Shown here: positions 21,143-31,448 of the stretch, one piece after another | Layout: each line of letters starts with the position of its first letter | Position numbering within the stretch: position 1 is the first letter of the stretch | Assembly: GCA_964058845.1 (NCBI GenBank) | Contig: CAXKVR010000405.1 | Location: 1 to 36,501, forward strand | From: Carex sylvatica | Lineage: Eukaryota; Streptophyta; Magnoliopsida; Poales; Cyperaceae | Length of the DNA stretch: 36,501 bases | Reading direction: 5' to 3' | Notes under the pieces: model-generated | What the model saw: the letters and a program-made list of their open reading frames with translations, nothing else | Told to the model about the DNA's origin: nothing | Database searches by the model: none | Position numbers and translations under genes: made by a program

Positions 21143-22092
21143 TTCCTCAGATGATATGCACTCGAAATGGCACGAGGTATTAAATTTCTTATTTTCTAAT
21201 TGACTACACTGAGATATTTACTTGGTGTAAATTATATATATGTACTTGGATTTTGCCGACATGATTTATGCAACGCATGTAAAATCAAGATATTAAAAAA
21301 TAATCTAGTTGACTACACTGAGATGAATTCACAGCCCCTCAGCTTACCTCATTGAGTACAATTGAATTCGACGGTTCAAAATTGTTCATTCAAAATTGGC
21401 ACGAATCTCAAAGAACAAATAATATTGCACCTATGTCATCCAGAGCCGGCACTGGCTGAAAGTAAATCTGAGCTGTCCATTTCAATTGCGTTGAGTGAGA
21501 TACCTGAGAGGATACGGATCCCACTGAGATGGACAAGATATTAAAAAATATCTCCTTGGTGTAAATTATACGTACTTGGATTTCAATGCATTACAATTGA
21601 TTTTAAATTAATTACAAGAATGAAGATCATATAAATTAATAATTTTGACGATATAATCTCAAGAACAAATGGAATAACAATTAACTCACCTTTTTTTAAA
21701 TAAAGATGAACTCAAGCCTTCCAAGTTCCAATTTTAATTAAAATTATTACTTTTTCTTCAAACATGCAAAAATTAATTTTATTTTTAAATAAAAGTTTAT
21801 GATACATATTGAATAAATATAATCAAATAAATGTATGATTATGAATACTATTACAAACTCAGCATGTCCTTATACATTAATTGTAATTTTCATAAATTGG
21901 TACAAATTAATATCAAGTAATTAAATCATACTTAACATTGCTCTTAAATAATGAAATGGATAACAAATGGACAGCTGATCTGGTGCAAATTGAAGTCTTG
22001 TAGCACCTCAATTAATGCGGTCCATACTCTATATAGATATAGGCAGGCTGAGTCCGACTAAAGAATTTTAAATTGTATTATATTATATTATA
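21143..22092. other. AT-rich intergenic stretch with short direct repeats
   Basis: Near-identical blocks GTTGACTACACTGAGAT and GGTGTAAATTATA...TACTTGGATTT recur between 21195 and 21580, suggesting an internal duplication. No coding region is supported. Confidence 0.45.
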
Positions 22093-22499
22093 GAGTTTGG
22101 CTAGTATAATATTAGTATCATTTCAACCTATATAACACCAACTCTAAAACGTATCAAATCGAATTCGAACGACTAATTCAAACCGTTCAAACTAATTTAC
22201 ATTATGTGTGATGCGTTTACATACAAATTTTTTATATTTTCGAGTTATTTTAGTATCAAATCAAGCGGTAAAAATATTAAAAAATTAATGTATTAAAATT
22301 AACTTAAAAACTCACATATTTGACCGCTTGACCTAATACTAAATAAATTCAAAAAATTATAAATATTGCATGTAAATGCACAACTAATGAAGTAGATCGG
22401 TTTGGACAGTTTGGATTTAATGTTTGAAGTCGATTTGATAGGTTTTAGAGTTAGTGTTATATAGGTCGAAATGACACTGATGTTATACTAGCCAAACTT
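22093..22499. mobile_element. MITE family X, copy 2
   Basis: Starts GAGTTTGGCTAGTATAAT and ends ATGTTATACTAGCCAAACTT. The arms are reverse complementary, and the sequence is clearly homologous to 12719-13127, including TATCAAATCGAATTCGAACG and the central TTGACCGCTTGACCTAATAC. Confidence 0.75.
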
Positions 22500-22511
22500 C
22501 AAACTCTATAT

Positions 22512-22606
22512 GAGTTTGGCTAGTATAACATCAGTGTTATTTCATCCTATATAACACCAATTTTAAAACTTATCAAATCGAATTCGAACGACTAATCCAA
22601 ACCGTT
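22512..22606. mobile_element. MITE family X, copy 3, truncated
   Basis: Only the first 95 bases of the family (GAGTTTGGCTAGTATAACAT to TCCAAACCGTTGACC) are present, directly after copy 2 in the same orientation. The rest is missing. Confidence 0.7.
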
Positions 22607-23083
22607 GACCATGCATGCATGAACAATTCAGGAGAATGTAAGTATACAAATTACCATAAATTCAATCTAAATCTAAATTTAATACAAATATAAATTTATC
22701 TCAATTATTAAAAAACAAAAACAAAAAATATTGGTATTCCTTTTAATGTATCATACATTCATCCATATCAAGTTGGACTTGCGATCCTTTTTAATTTTAA
22801 ATTCATCGAATCAGACAGCTGCCCCGCCGCGTGTGTTGTTTACCTGTAAAATCACGAGAAAGAGAGACAAAGCGAGTCATTGCCCCAATTTAAATACAAC
22901 GGTTGAAATTGAAAATGACCACCCATTAATTCTCTGCATTAACGTACCGTTTCAGTTTATTTCTCAACCGTACGATTTAAATCGGACGGTGAAGATCTTA
23001 ACACAAACTTTGAGTTAATGCTGAGGATACGAATTTCTTCTTTTCTTCCAGTTCCAGCCTCCTTTCACCTTTCATCTACCGAC

Positions 23084-23109
23084 GCTCTCTCTCTCTCTCT
23101 CTCTCTCTT
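23084..23109 (+). repeat. CT microsatellite in 5' leader
   Basis: Thirteen CT units about 110 bases before the ATG of the aspartic protease exon. CT runs are common in plant 5' UTRs and support transcription starting just upstream. Confidence 0.8.
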
Positions 23110-23218
23110 CCCTTTTCCCCAATGCGAAGGCGAAGGGAGAGTAAAATTAGGAATTGTCTTTATTTTAGATTTCTCTCCAATTTCACGAAGAGAAAGCATT
23201 TAATGTTTTAGTGCCGCC

Positions 23219-23445
23219 ATGGCCTTCAACTTGTTAATTCCCTCTCTGCTATTCCTATTCCTGTTAAATTCTTTTATTCCTTTTGTTTTGGGATTTGGTG
23301 TTTTTCATGTGAAGCACAAATTTGGCAGTCAAGCACACAGAAGAAATCTACATTTGCTGCGGGCCCATGATGTCAGTCGACACGGCCGTTTGCTCTCTGC
23401 TATTGATTTACAAGTTGGTGGTAACGGATTGTCCAGCGGAACCTG
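23219..23445 (+). pseudogene. Orphan first exon of an A1 aspartic protease
   Basis: The ATG lies in a good context (GCCGCCATGG) and opens a hydrophobic signal peptide (MAFNLLIPSLLFLFLLNSFI, then PFVLGFG). The propeptide motif of plant nepenthesin-like/APF-type proteases follows: GVFHVKHKF, LHLLRAHDVSRHGRLLSAID, LQVGGNGLSSGT. In intact genes the next exon brings the catalytic DTGS domain. Here a donor-like ACCTG/GTTCG follows and no catalytic exon appears in the remaining 13 kb. The frame read straight through (to 23653) runs into transposon-like sequence. The upstream region, with CT-rich leader, looks like a native promoter. This is either a gene broken by insertions or a captured first exon; the catalytic Asp motifs are absent. 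Confidence 0.7.
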
Positions 23446-23587
23446 GTTCGATTTCTTTCCTTCACCTCAATATTCAATAACCAATGTTTCTAATTGCTTA
23501 GAGATATCATTTAATTCAATCCTTTTTGTGATAAATTTGAATTCTTTATTTATGAAAACCAGCAAATGTGTAGGAGATGCCTTGCAA

Positions 23588-24060
23588 ATAGGGGTGTTCA
23601 TCGGTTTGGTTCGGTTAACCAAAGTTATAATTCGGTTTAAAAATAAAATCTAACTGAACCAATTTAACATTGCAATCAAATATTATCAAATGAAATATCA
23701 CGCAAATAAATTTTATCATAACTAATTATTTCTCAAATATTATAATAAATTTTATATTATATAATTACTCTATAGAATAACATGTTCGAAATAACTTTTA
23801 CCCATACTCTTACTCATTTATCTAATAAAAAAAACTACTTACCTATATTCATACTCAATAAGCTAATGAAAATAAAAACCTTACTTATACTTACTTTATC
23901 GAATCAGTGCGAGGAGAATTAATGTTTAAAAGGGTATCATTGACACCTCGCAACGGGTAGCGTTGTAAGTGTAAACCTTATTGTTAGGGCAACGAAAATA
24001 AAATATATTCGGCTAATTATTTTTTTATATCCGGTAATTGAATACATTATCATATTGCTG
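23588..24060. mobile_element. One end of a hAT-like element and AT-rich flank
   Basis: TAGGGGTGTTCATCGGTTTG at about 23588 followed by GGTTCGGTTAACC and AATTCGGTTT is a typical hAT-type terminus. No matching opposite end was found; a weak TGACACCTCG occurs near 23940. It follows the orphan protease exon directly. Confidence 0.45.
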
Positions 24061-24837
24061 TCCATGTGATACCATGTTCTCATGAAGAATCAATTGAAGT
24101 ACGCATCAAATGGGCCGATTTTTTTATTTATATCAAAAAAATAAAAAAAAATAAAAAACAAAAACGGAGGTTAATTTTAAAAGTATCCAAAGCAGAAAAA
24201 AAATTCGGGTTTCTAATAAAGAAATTGGAAAAAAAAATTTGGTTTTTAAATCGGAACTTTTTTTTACGATTCTGTACCGAATTCCATTACAAAAGCCCAG
24301 GGATACTCGAGTCTTTCTTTCACTCACTCAGTCTGACAGAAAGAGAAAAAAACATGACAGAAGGCAAAAAAAAAAAAAAAAAAAAAGGAAAAAAAAAGAG
24401 AAAAAAAAAAACGTGAAAAAAAGAAATTTCAGTAAGTGCCATTTTATTTAAATTTAAATTATTTATATGTTGTTATTTGTTAAATTGTAGATTAATTCAA
24501 ACTAATAATGGAATTTTTTTTTTGCGGTTTTAAACCCTGAATCCGCAAAACAAAATTGCGGTTATTTTTCCTTTAAATCGAGACTCCCAGACTTCCAGAC
24601 TCACACTCTCACTTGCAAACTCTCAGACAGACAGACGAATACAAGAGAACAAAAAAAAAAGGTGTAAAAATTAATTTTCTGTAAGTTTTCTCATTTAATT
24701 TTAGTTAAATTATTTAAATTTTTAATTATTATTTTTTAAGTTGTCAGACCAATCAAAACTAAAAATAACATTAATTTGTGTGAAAAATTTTGTTAGAGGG
24801 AAAATGTAATACAATGTTGACGGGGTCTTTTACAGTA
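24061..24837. other. A/T-rich region, possible transposon leader
   Basis: Contains an A-rich run (about 24366-24420) and two CT/CA-rich leader-like blocks (CTTTCTTTCACTCACTCAG at about 24313, CAGACTCACACTCTCACTTG at about 24596) preceding the MULE coding fragment. No gene. Confidence 0.35.
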
Positions 24838-24866
24838 CCTGAGCTGAATACTCATTACCGCTAACT

Positions 24867-25232
24867 GTGAATCACAGCTTAGATTATCTTCGGAATGAGA
24901 TTTATAAATTGGTTAGGTATAATGTTAGTCAAGCAAATCTGAAAATCCAAGCTAGGTTTAATACGTCTACTGATGGCCAACATGACTATCAATTAGTACC
25001 CGTAATAAACCAACAATCATTCGAAATGATTTTAGAAATTGTGGCATCTTTTCCTCAAAGGTTACCAGTTCTAGAGTTGTATGTAGAATTGAAATCGAAC
25101 TATACCGGTTTTAATTCCCAATTGAACCTGAATAGTCAGACACTTGTACCGAGTCAGATTCCTGAAACTCAATCCCGACCCAGTACCAGTCGGAACCCTG
25201 GGAATCCCGGCCCAATACCAGTTAGATCCTGA
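24867..25232 (+). mobile_element. Mutator-like transposase N-terminal fragment
   Basis: The frame reads VNHSLDYLRNEIYKLV, KIQARFNTSTDGQHDYQLVP, then MILEIVASFPQRLPVLELYV. This matches the N-terminal PB1-like segment of plant MULE transposases (pattern: Y.EL...I...L, then I..RYP..., then ..M...VAS...LPVLELYVE). The conserved reading extends slightly upstream of 24867, but TGA occurs before any ATG. Downstream there is no MULE transposase core or SWIM zinc finger, only a proline-rich repeat, so the element is truncated. Confidence 0.65.
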
Positions 25233-25262
25233 CCCAGTACCAGTTGGAACTCTATTTATCTA
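25140..25262. repeat. Short proline-coding minisatellite
   Basis: Imperfect repeats of CCCAGTACCAGTYGGAACYC (about 25180, 25205 and 25233), with related TACCAGT units before and after, inside and just after the MULE fragment. Confidence 0.6.
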
Positions 25263-25394
25263 CCAGTTAATTATCGTTATCGGATCTCCCAAAATAGGCA
25301 AATCCAACAAACAACTCACATTCTCCAGCGTAGCTGTAATTTATTTGACTTATCAGTAAGAAATTAAAACAACAAATTTATTTGAATTAGTTAA

Positions 25395-25753
25395 TACCTG
25401 TCATCTCTCCAAAAGAAAGAGGAAAGGTGTGCGTCTCCGTACGCCATCGCTGGACAAGTTCACGAATGAGAGCAGCATTGAGGGCGATATCAGGCATTAT
25501 TGCGATTTGATATAAGTCCATTCAAATTAAAAACTGTGCGTACTTATCGTCATACTTGCAATTTTGTCGATAGTGTCTCACGGTTAAAATATCAGCACTC
25601 TAAATTAGGAAAAAAAACTAATTACAATATAATTTGATTACTGACCGAGTTATGAAAAACTAAATAAGTAAATGCTTACCTCAGAAACCTCAGATAGCTG
25701 TGAACTATCCACAACAAGTCGCTAAACATATGCCCAAGTACTTCGTCTGCCAT
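25395..25753 (-). pseudogene. Second PMD gene fragment
   Basis: On the minus strand, about 25490-25400 reads IALNAALIRELVQRWRTETH, then TFPLSFGEMTG, clearly the PMD core also found at 1-949. Upstream (25610-25500) VRHYRQNCKYDDKYAQ fits the region before it, but the frame is broken by a stop. A first-exon-like piece starts at ATG 25753 (MADEVLGHMFSDLLW) with a GGTAAGC donor near 25681. Only about 120 codons survive; the rest is absent. Confidence 0.65.
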
Positions 25754-25826
25754 TCTATAGAATTCGAGCAATATTCTAAATCATTTTAGATTTTTTTTAA
25801 ATTATTCTATACTATTTTAGAATTTT

Positions 25827-25885
25827 CTTTTCACAGTGCTTGGGTGGTCTTCTCAGTGTGGTTGCTCAGGACCTGACAGTGACCA
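25827..25885 (+). pseudogene. 59-bp relic of VWA exon 3
   Basis: From CTTTTCACAGTGCTTGGGTG to CAGTGACCA the sequence matches module 1 exon 3 (8259-8317) at 57 of 59 positions. It covers the codons for SQCLGGLLSVVAQDLTVT. Homology ends abruptly on both sides. It is closer to module 1 than to module 2 or 3. Confidence 0.85.
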
Positions 25886-27300
25886 CAGAGCAAGATACCG
25901 GGCGCTAGATCCCTCTTTGTTTGAAATTTCGAAAGAGATATTGCGATATATATATTATTATTAAATAGAAGTATAGAACCACAGATCAAGATATTTCGAA
26001 ATAATTTTTTTGAGGGGAAGCGGTATTATAGAATCAAGAGATGGTTAATTCAGTACGCATAACTGAGGTGGGGTCGAAATGCATCATTATCATTGTCGAT
26101 AGGACCTTGTACCAAGGGCCTGCGAACTACTCATGGGCTAAGTACCCTAGCCTGTCGAACAACCTCCCGAGCCCAGCAACTTAGCTAATTCCGGAGGACC
26201 CTGCAACAGTCCAATAAAGGCCCAATTATTAGCCTGTTGGCCCATCTTGATTATAAATGCGACCCAATATTGGATATAAAAGGCCCAATTATTAGCCTGT
26301 TTACAGAATAGAGATGAAACTTCACCTATATATTTAAAGGAACGTAGCTTAAATTTTGAGAAACAAAATAGGAACATGTCCAAAAATTAAAATTACTAAC
26401 TCATTAACATTCACATAATTGTCTTAACTATAAAATTTAAGATGTTAAATTAGATAGAATAATATTATATCTAAGGATTATTACCTAGCAGAATATGTGT
26501 TTTTGGGAAACAAGTCAAACAACATATTAAACATTTTTTAGTGATAGTTTCCTATGAGTTTCCAAATTCTTTGCTTCCTACCAATGTTCAAGCGGCCCAC
26601 TTGCACACTGTTTCAAAGGCACTTTTGTTCTTTTTTTAGGAAATTAATAATCAATTACTTTTTTTTTCTTAATTGCAGTGAGTTTAATATTTGTATTGAA
26701 ATTTTCCGTAATAATTGACTAAAATTATACACATGTAATGTTGTCCCAGCATGGCGCATGTAATTGACATGAACTGATCCCATGACTCGAACAACTATAA
26801 AATTCTCTCCCATATAGTAGCCCTTACGATTTAATTACATTTCTATATTAGGCCTAAAATAACAGATTTACCAATCTGTATATAATAGAACCAAAAAAGC
26901 AAAATAGGATATTTTCAGAATTGCAAATTGAAACGAATGGTCATCTCAAGCCTTTTTAACTGTTGGGACAATAAAATTTCAATATCATAGGTGACAAGCA
27001 AGGAGGAAATAATTAAAACCTTCATTGTATCAGAAGCACAACAAAATAATGGGTAAAATATTTAAAGCAGCACACCTTGATATATAGGCAAACAGATGGA
27101 TCATTGAAGAACTCAGTGCAATCTGACTTCAACCAAAGTATTTAGTTCCAGTATAAGATCACCAATGAACTTGTACAACAGCTCCCCGTTTGTTAATGTG
27201 TGAAATTCATATAAGATTCATTACAGGAGGTTAGAAATCATGAACTTGAAAATTTCAGTCCCTCCACACATTTGGATTGATGTTACATAATTAAGTGCAA
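25886..27300. other. Intergenic stretch, no gene seen
   Basis: No supported coding region. The only local structure is a 23-bp exact direct repeat containing GGCCCAATTATTAGCCTGTT at 26216-26238 and 26279-26301. The remainder is AT-rich unique-looking sequence. Confidence 0.5.
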
Positions 27301-27364
27301 GGTACGAGTTTCTCGAAAAAACTGGGTACAACTCTCGTTGGCTACCATGGCGCCTTGATCTTTG

Positions 27365-27866
27365 TCATCGTCTGTCTCCACCTTCGATCACAAACCATAC
27401 TCCTAGCGAACGCAAGATTATCTTCATCTTGACAGCCCATATGCCGTAGTTCGTTTTGCTTAACGTTGGGTATTGGATCGGGATTGAGGCTCCTCTTGCT
27501 GTCGGTTTGACGACTGCAAGCGTCTTAGATTTATCTCCTTCATCATCGGCCATTGCTTTGACAATCTGGCTCTGATACCAAATGTTGGTTTTCTTAAAAC
27601 CAGTAACAAACTTGAACCGCAAAAAAACAGAGGATATTTTGCGATGCTTAACTTATGCATCATTTTCTGGTTTTCTTATTATATAAGCAAATACAAAATC
27701 ATAACTGCACCACTAATCATTACAGCCCACGTTTTCTAAAAATAAAACTAACCACATAAACTTTACTCAAATAACTGCTACCCTAACTTTAGTAACTGCT
27801 GACTCTAAATCCTAACCGCCTAAAATATGCATAACGTGCAAACCATACATAGACAACTCCTGGAGA
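27365..27866 (-). mobile_element. 5' end of a Ty1-copia retrotransposon (LTR, PBS, start of gag)
   Basis: On the minus strand a putative LTR (about 27866-27583, ending CCAACA, with a TATATAAT box) is followed by the primer-binding site TGGTATCAGAGCCA (27580-27567), complementary to initiator Met-tRNA. Then ATG at 27553 opens the copia gag N-terminus: LSKTNYGIWAVKMKIILRSL, then GVWFVIEGG. The frame ends at 27365, where gag normally continues for hundreds of residues. No protease, integrase or RT is present. The far edge of the LTR is uncertain. Confidence 0.8.
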
Positions 27867-28799
27867 CAACTAGATTAATTCATCAGACTTGAGGTAATTT
27901 TAAGCTTTCCAAGAAATAAATATGAGAAATTATACTAGCTTGCTTTCAGTTTTTAATATAGTCAAGGTTGGACTTCTGCCTATTTTCACATTTTAAAGGA
28001 ATAATATTATATTTTTATTGAAGTAGGACAAATATGATATGTCTCACAAAAACAATAACATGTGAAGATTCACTTTTTAGTACATTTGTTGTAATATAAC
28101 CATTTTGTCCTTCTGCTTCTGTGACATTGTAAGATTCATGTTGCTTATTTATGTTTTTTCTTGGTAGGTTGTTTTGCGAGAAGTTCAGTGCAACGCCTCC
28201 ATCTCTCTCTCTCTGCGGTTTTACTGGTAAGTTCTTCCTTGTTCTTGCTGTTGGTATTGAACTGGCACAGACTTGCTGGGTTGTGCCTGTTTTTGGCTCT
28301 GATTTTACTGGTACAGACTTGTTGGTTTTGTTCCTTTATTGATCACATGGTTTTATTCACTGTCAACCATTGAATCAAGTGCTGTGGAGGGAAATGACAC
28401 TGACAAATTGTGTTCTCTAAATTGTTTTATTTCTCTTCTAGTTTCGTTGTTTTATTTCATATAATCCTATTTAGCCTCTGAGGTTATTTTAGATGCTATT
28501 TTTCTTTACTCAAGTTTGATTCGTGCATTCGATGCGTTGGTGGCTGTCAGCTCCTTCTCTTTTATCTCAAATTAATGTTTTTCTTTACTCAAGTTTGATT
28601 CTTTTTGCTATTTCCTGCAACTGAGATCCAAGCTCGTTTCACATAATGTCAAGGAATTAAGCTTCGTCTATGCTTGACTGTTTGGATGTGATTTCATTAC
28701 TTGCTTTCTTGAGTTGGTGTGTTTAGGTTTATTTAAAGATTTTTATCTTGTTCATCTTATTTTACCTGTACCATGAGGTATGACATTTTATTGCTCAAT
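27867..28799. other. T-rich stretch upstream of the tandem duplication; no gene seen
   Basis: Open frames around 28151-28373 are short and hydrophobic because of T-richness, and match nothing I know. There are short repeats such as TTTTCTTTACTCAAGTTTGATT (trimmed form at 28500 and 28579). This may be internal sequence of the adjacent CACTA element. Confidence 0.4.
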
Positions 28800-30009
28800 T
28801 TCTTTTTATCCATCATACTGGTATGTCCCAGTCCAACTAATTCTCTGACAAGGTAAGCTCTCCTTTGGTGCGCAACATGATATTCCTTAATCAATGAAAT
28901 ATGGTTGTACTTAGCTGTGTGAGAGTCTTTAAGTTTTACTTATGTCACAATTTATGTAGCTGCCTGTTTCATCAATTCTGCACATGTAAAGGGCAATTTA
29001 GACATTTATGAAAGCTGTCTTCTCTTTTTTGCACATATCAATTTACAGCTCCAGATTGAGTGGTATTGCTTTCTAAATTTCCAGGACAATGAAACCTTCA
29101 TCCATGATTTATTGTTGATTTAAGGTATTACTGGTATAAGATCAAGTTTTGTATTTAAGTTATAGGTTTCCTTGTTAGGGTCTAATAAGGGCTTCTCTGC
29201 ATATTTACTGTTTTAAGGTATTACTGGTATAAGATCAAGTTTTGTTAGAGTCTAATAAGGGTTTCTCTGCATATTTACTATTTAAGGAATTACTGGTATA
29301 AGATTAGGTCCTGTTCAACTCTTAATCCTCTGATTTGCAAATAGTATGGTTTGGTAATTAATCTTCTCACATAAACTCTTATTTTGGATAGTTAAATGCT
29401 TTTAATTTTTGTATTGAGATGTAATTGTATTTTTTTGGATTTAAGATGTATAAGTTTTTTGTATAGTTGTAAGGGAGCTAGTTCCTTTTGCACAAGATTA
29501 AGCAAGCAATTCTAGGAAGGATATAATAGTTGCAATTTGTTGGATATAAAAGATAATTATCATTGCTGAAATCTACTGCATAATTTGATACAATGCTAGA
29601 AATTTAGTTTATTGGAATGATATGAAATATGTTGTTCGATCTGCACAGGTGTTGCATGTGAATTATTGTTGATTTATAATACCTCTATTTATTTGGGATA
29701 TTTATCTGACAATATATGTTATAAGCATATTTTGAGGAGCATTGTATGAGATTGGAAAACAGATCAATTAATTTTGGTATACCAATTACTTCAGAAATGT
29801 CTAATGCAAAAATAATGTCGTATTTTGTATACATAAGAATTTGAAATAAAAAGGTGCAGAGATAATAAATTAAATTAAATTGTGTAATTCTGAATAATAT
29901 TCCATTTAAATGAGAAAAAGAAAATTTAATATGTTGTGATTTCTTATACTGTTATTAAACAAAATGTAGTTTCTTAATTATATACTGTTCTATTCTTATA
30001 GATATAAAA

Positions 30010-30604
30010 TAATATAAATTGAATTAATAAAACATTTTCATGGGCATTTTCTGAAGTATTTCCATGAACATTCGCAATAAAATAATATAAACAGACTAAG
30101 CAAAACATTTTCAAGGGCTAACTCTTGAAAATAGTATGACCAACTATAAAATAACATAAACTGAGTCAATAAAACATTTGCAAAGACATTTTCACAAGTA
30201 TTTTCATGAGCCTTTCGCAATAAAATAATATAAACAGACTAAGCAAAACATTTCTAAGAGCTAACTCTTGGAAATAGTATGACCAAATATAAAATAATGT
30301 AAACTGAGTCAATAAAACATTTCTAAGGGCATTTTCACAAGTATTTTCATGAGTCAATAATATAATATTTGGTCTGTTTTGGTGGGTCGTAGGTCATGTC
30401 AAACTTTTTTAAAGGGTGTAAATGATACATTTCCATTGGCAAACAGGAAGCATTTCCAAGCGCTACCTTTTCCAAGGGTTTACCTTTGGAAATTGTATGA
30501 TGTGTCAGAACTCTGACAGAAAAGCTCATTTTATTTCCATGGATCCTTCATACTCTTGGAAATAGCTATTCAGACCCTTGCAAAAAGTGAGAATTCTAGT
30601 AGTG
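30010..30604 (+). mobile_element. CACTA (EnSpm) element terminus, copy in unit 1
   Basis: Ends CTTGCAAAAAGTGAGAATTC then TAGTAGTG at 30604. The reverse complement begins CACTACTAGAATTC, the classic plant CACTA terminal inverted repeat. Inward are many subterminal motifs in both orientations (TTTCCAAGGG, CTCTTGGAAATAG) and two ~143-bp tandem repeats (from about 30073 and 30216). The opposite CACTA end is not identified. Confidence 0.8.
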
Positions 30605-30608
30605 TGAA

Positions 30609-30890
30609 ATGAAGTCTAAAGGGCATGAGCCTCATGTCGTGATATATAAAACTCTTTTAGATGAGCTGTGCAAGAATAGTGAAATTGAGAAGGCAATGAA
30701 TTTTCTAGACGACATGAAATTTAAAGGGCTTGAGCCTAATGTCACGACCTATTGCACTCTTATAGATGGAATATGCAAGAAAAGTTAAATTGATAAGCCT
30801 TGAGTTTTCTACATGACATAATTTATAAAGGGTTTGAGCCTAATGTCATAAACCTATAACACTCTTATAAATGAGCTGATGTTGCTTCCT
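30609..30890 (+). pseudogene. PPR-protein fragment, copy 1
   Basis: The frame from 30609 reads MKSKGHEPHVVIYKTLLDEL, CKNSEIEKAMNFLDDMKFKG, LEPNVTTYCTLIDGICKKS, then TAA at 30786. Two consecutive 35-residue pentatricopeptide repeats are evident (G.EPNV.TY.TLIDG.CK pattern). Beyond the stop, a third repeat is recognisable with frame breaks (KGFEPNVI, then YNTLINEL). PPR proteins bind organellar RNA; this is only a fragment beginning four bases from the CACTA end, so non-functional. Confidence 0.8.
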
Positions 30891-31448
30891 GTTCATCTCA
30901 AGATTGATAAAATACAAAAGCTAAAGTTCTATGCAAGAATACAAATATCATGTTCTCCATCTTCTCATATTACATTTTTATATAATCTTATATGAAATCA
31001 GTATAACACAATTAAAATCCATTTTCAAATTTTTCTGTTTTCACCTTTTCTTAAGAAAAAGAACAGCACAACCAAGCAACACTGTACCGGGTCGGTACCA
31101 GCAACATGAAACAAAAAAAAACAGCACAGCCAAGCAACCAAAAATAACACAAGACACCAAGACTGAAGGGAAAAACAGCAAAGGTGCCTTGCACCATGAC
31201 AATCAAATGCACATTACCAAAATTCCAAAATTCGTCCCATAATCAAGCTGGAAAAATCAACAAATCGATCAATACCCCAATTCATCACAACAACTAACAA
31301 TTTATCACATCTCGAGCAAAAATCACTCAAGAAAAAGGCATCATGATGGTTTTACTGGTATGAAACAAAGCGGCAAATGGGTTAAGCCAGCTTATTAGCA
31401 CCAATGGTCTGATTTAGATTTATGTAGTAGTCTTGGAACATTTAGGCA
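30891..31448. other. Unit 1-specific segment
   Basis: Most of this stretch is absent from unit 2. It contains an A/C-rich part with repeated AACAGCACARCCAAGCAAC (about 31062 and 31109) and no convincing gene; the 103-codon open frame at 30931-31242 is low-complexity Lys/Gln/Thr-rich. Confidence 0.5.

Noticed and set aside
22731..23203. Open frames just upstream of the aspartic protease exon
   Set aside because: They lie in the promoter/CT-rich leader, have no recognisable domain, and the CT run gives an artificial Ser/Leu repeat.
24066..24451. Lys-rich open frames across the A-rich run
   Set aside because: They are products of poly-A/AG low complexity, with no family resemblance and no plausible gene context.
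28151..28373. Hydrophobic open frames that might suggest a small membrane protein
   Set aside because: T-rich composition alone yields Leu/Phe/Val runs; there are two overlapping frames of equal length and no motif.
30038..30357. Minus-strand repeated open frames (HENTCENV..., also at 32942-33261)
   Set aside because: They are translations of the tandem subterminal repeats of the CACTA end, which evolve as DNA motifs rather than protein.
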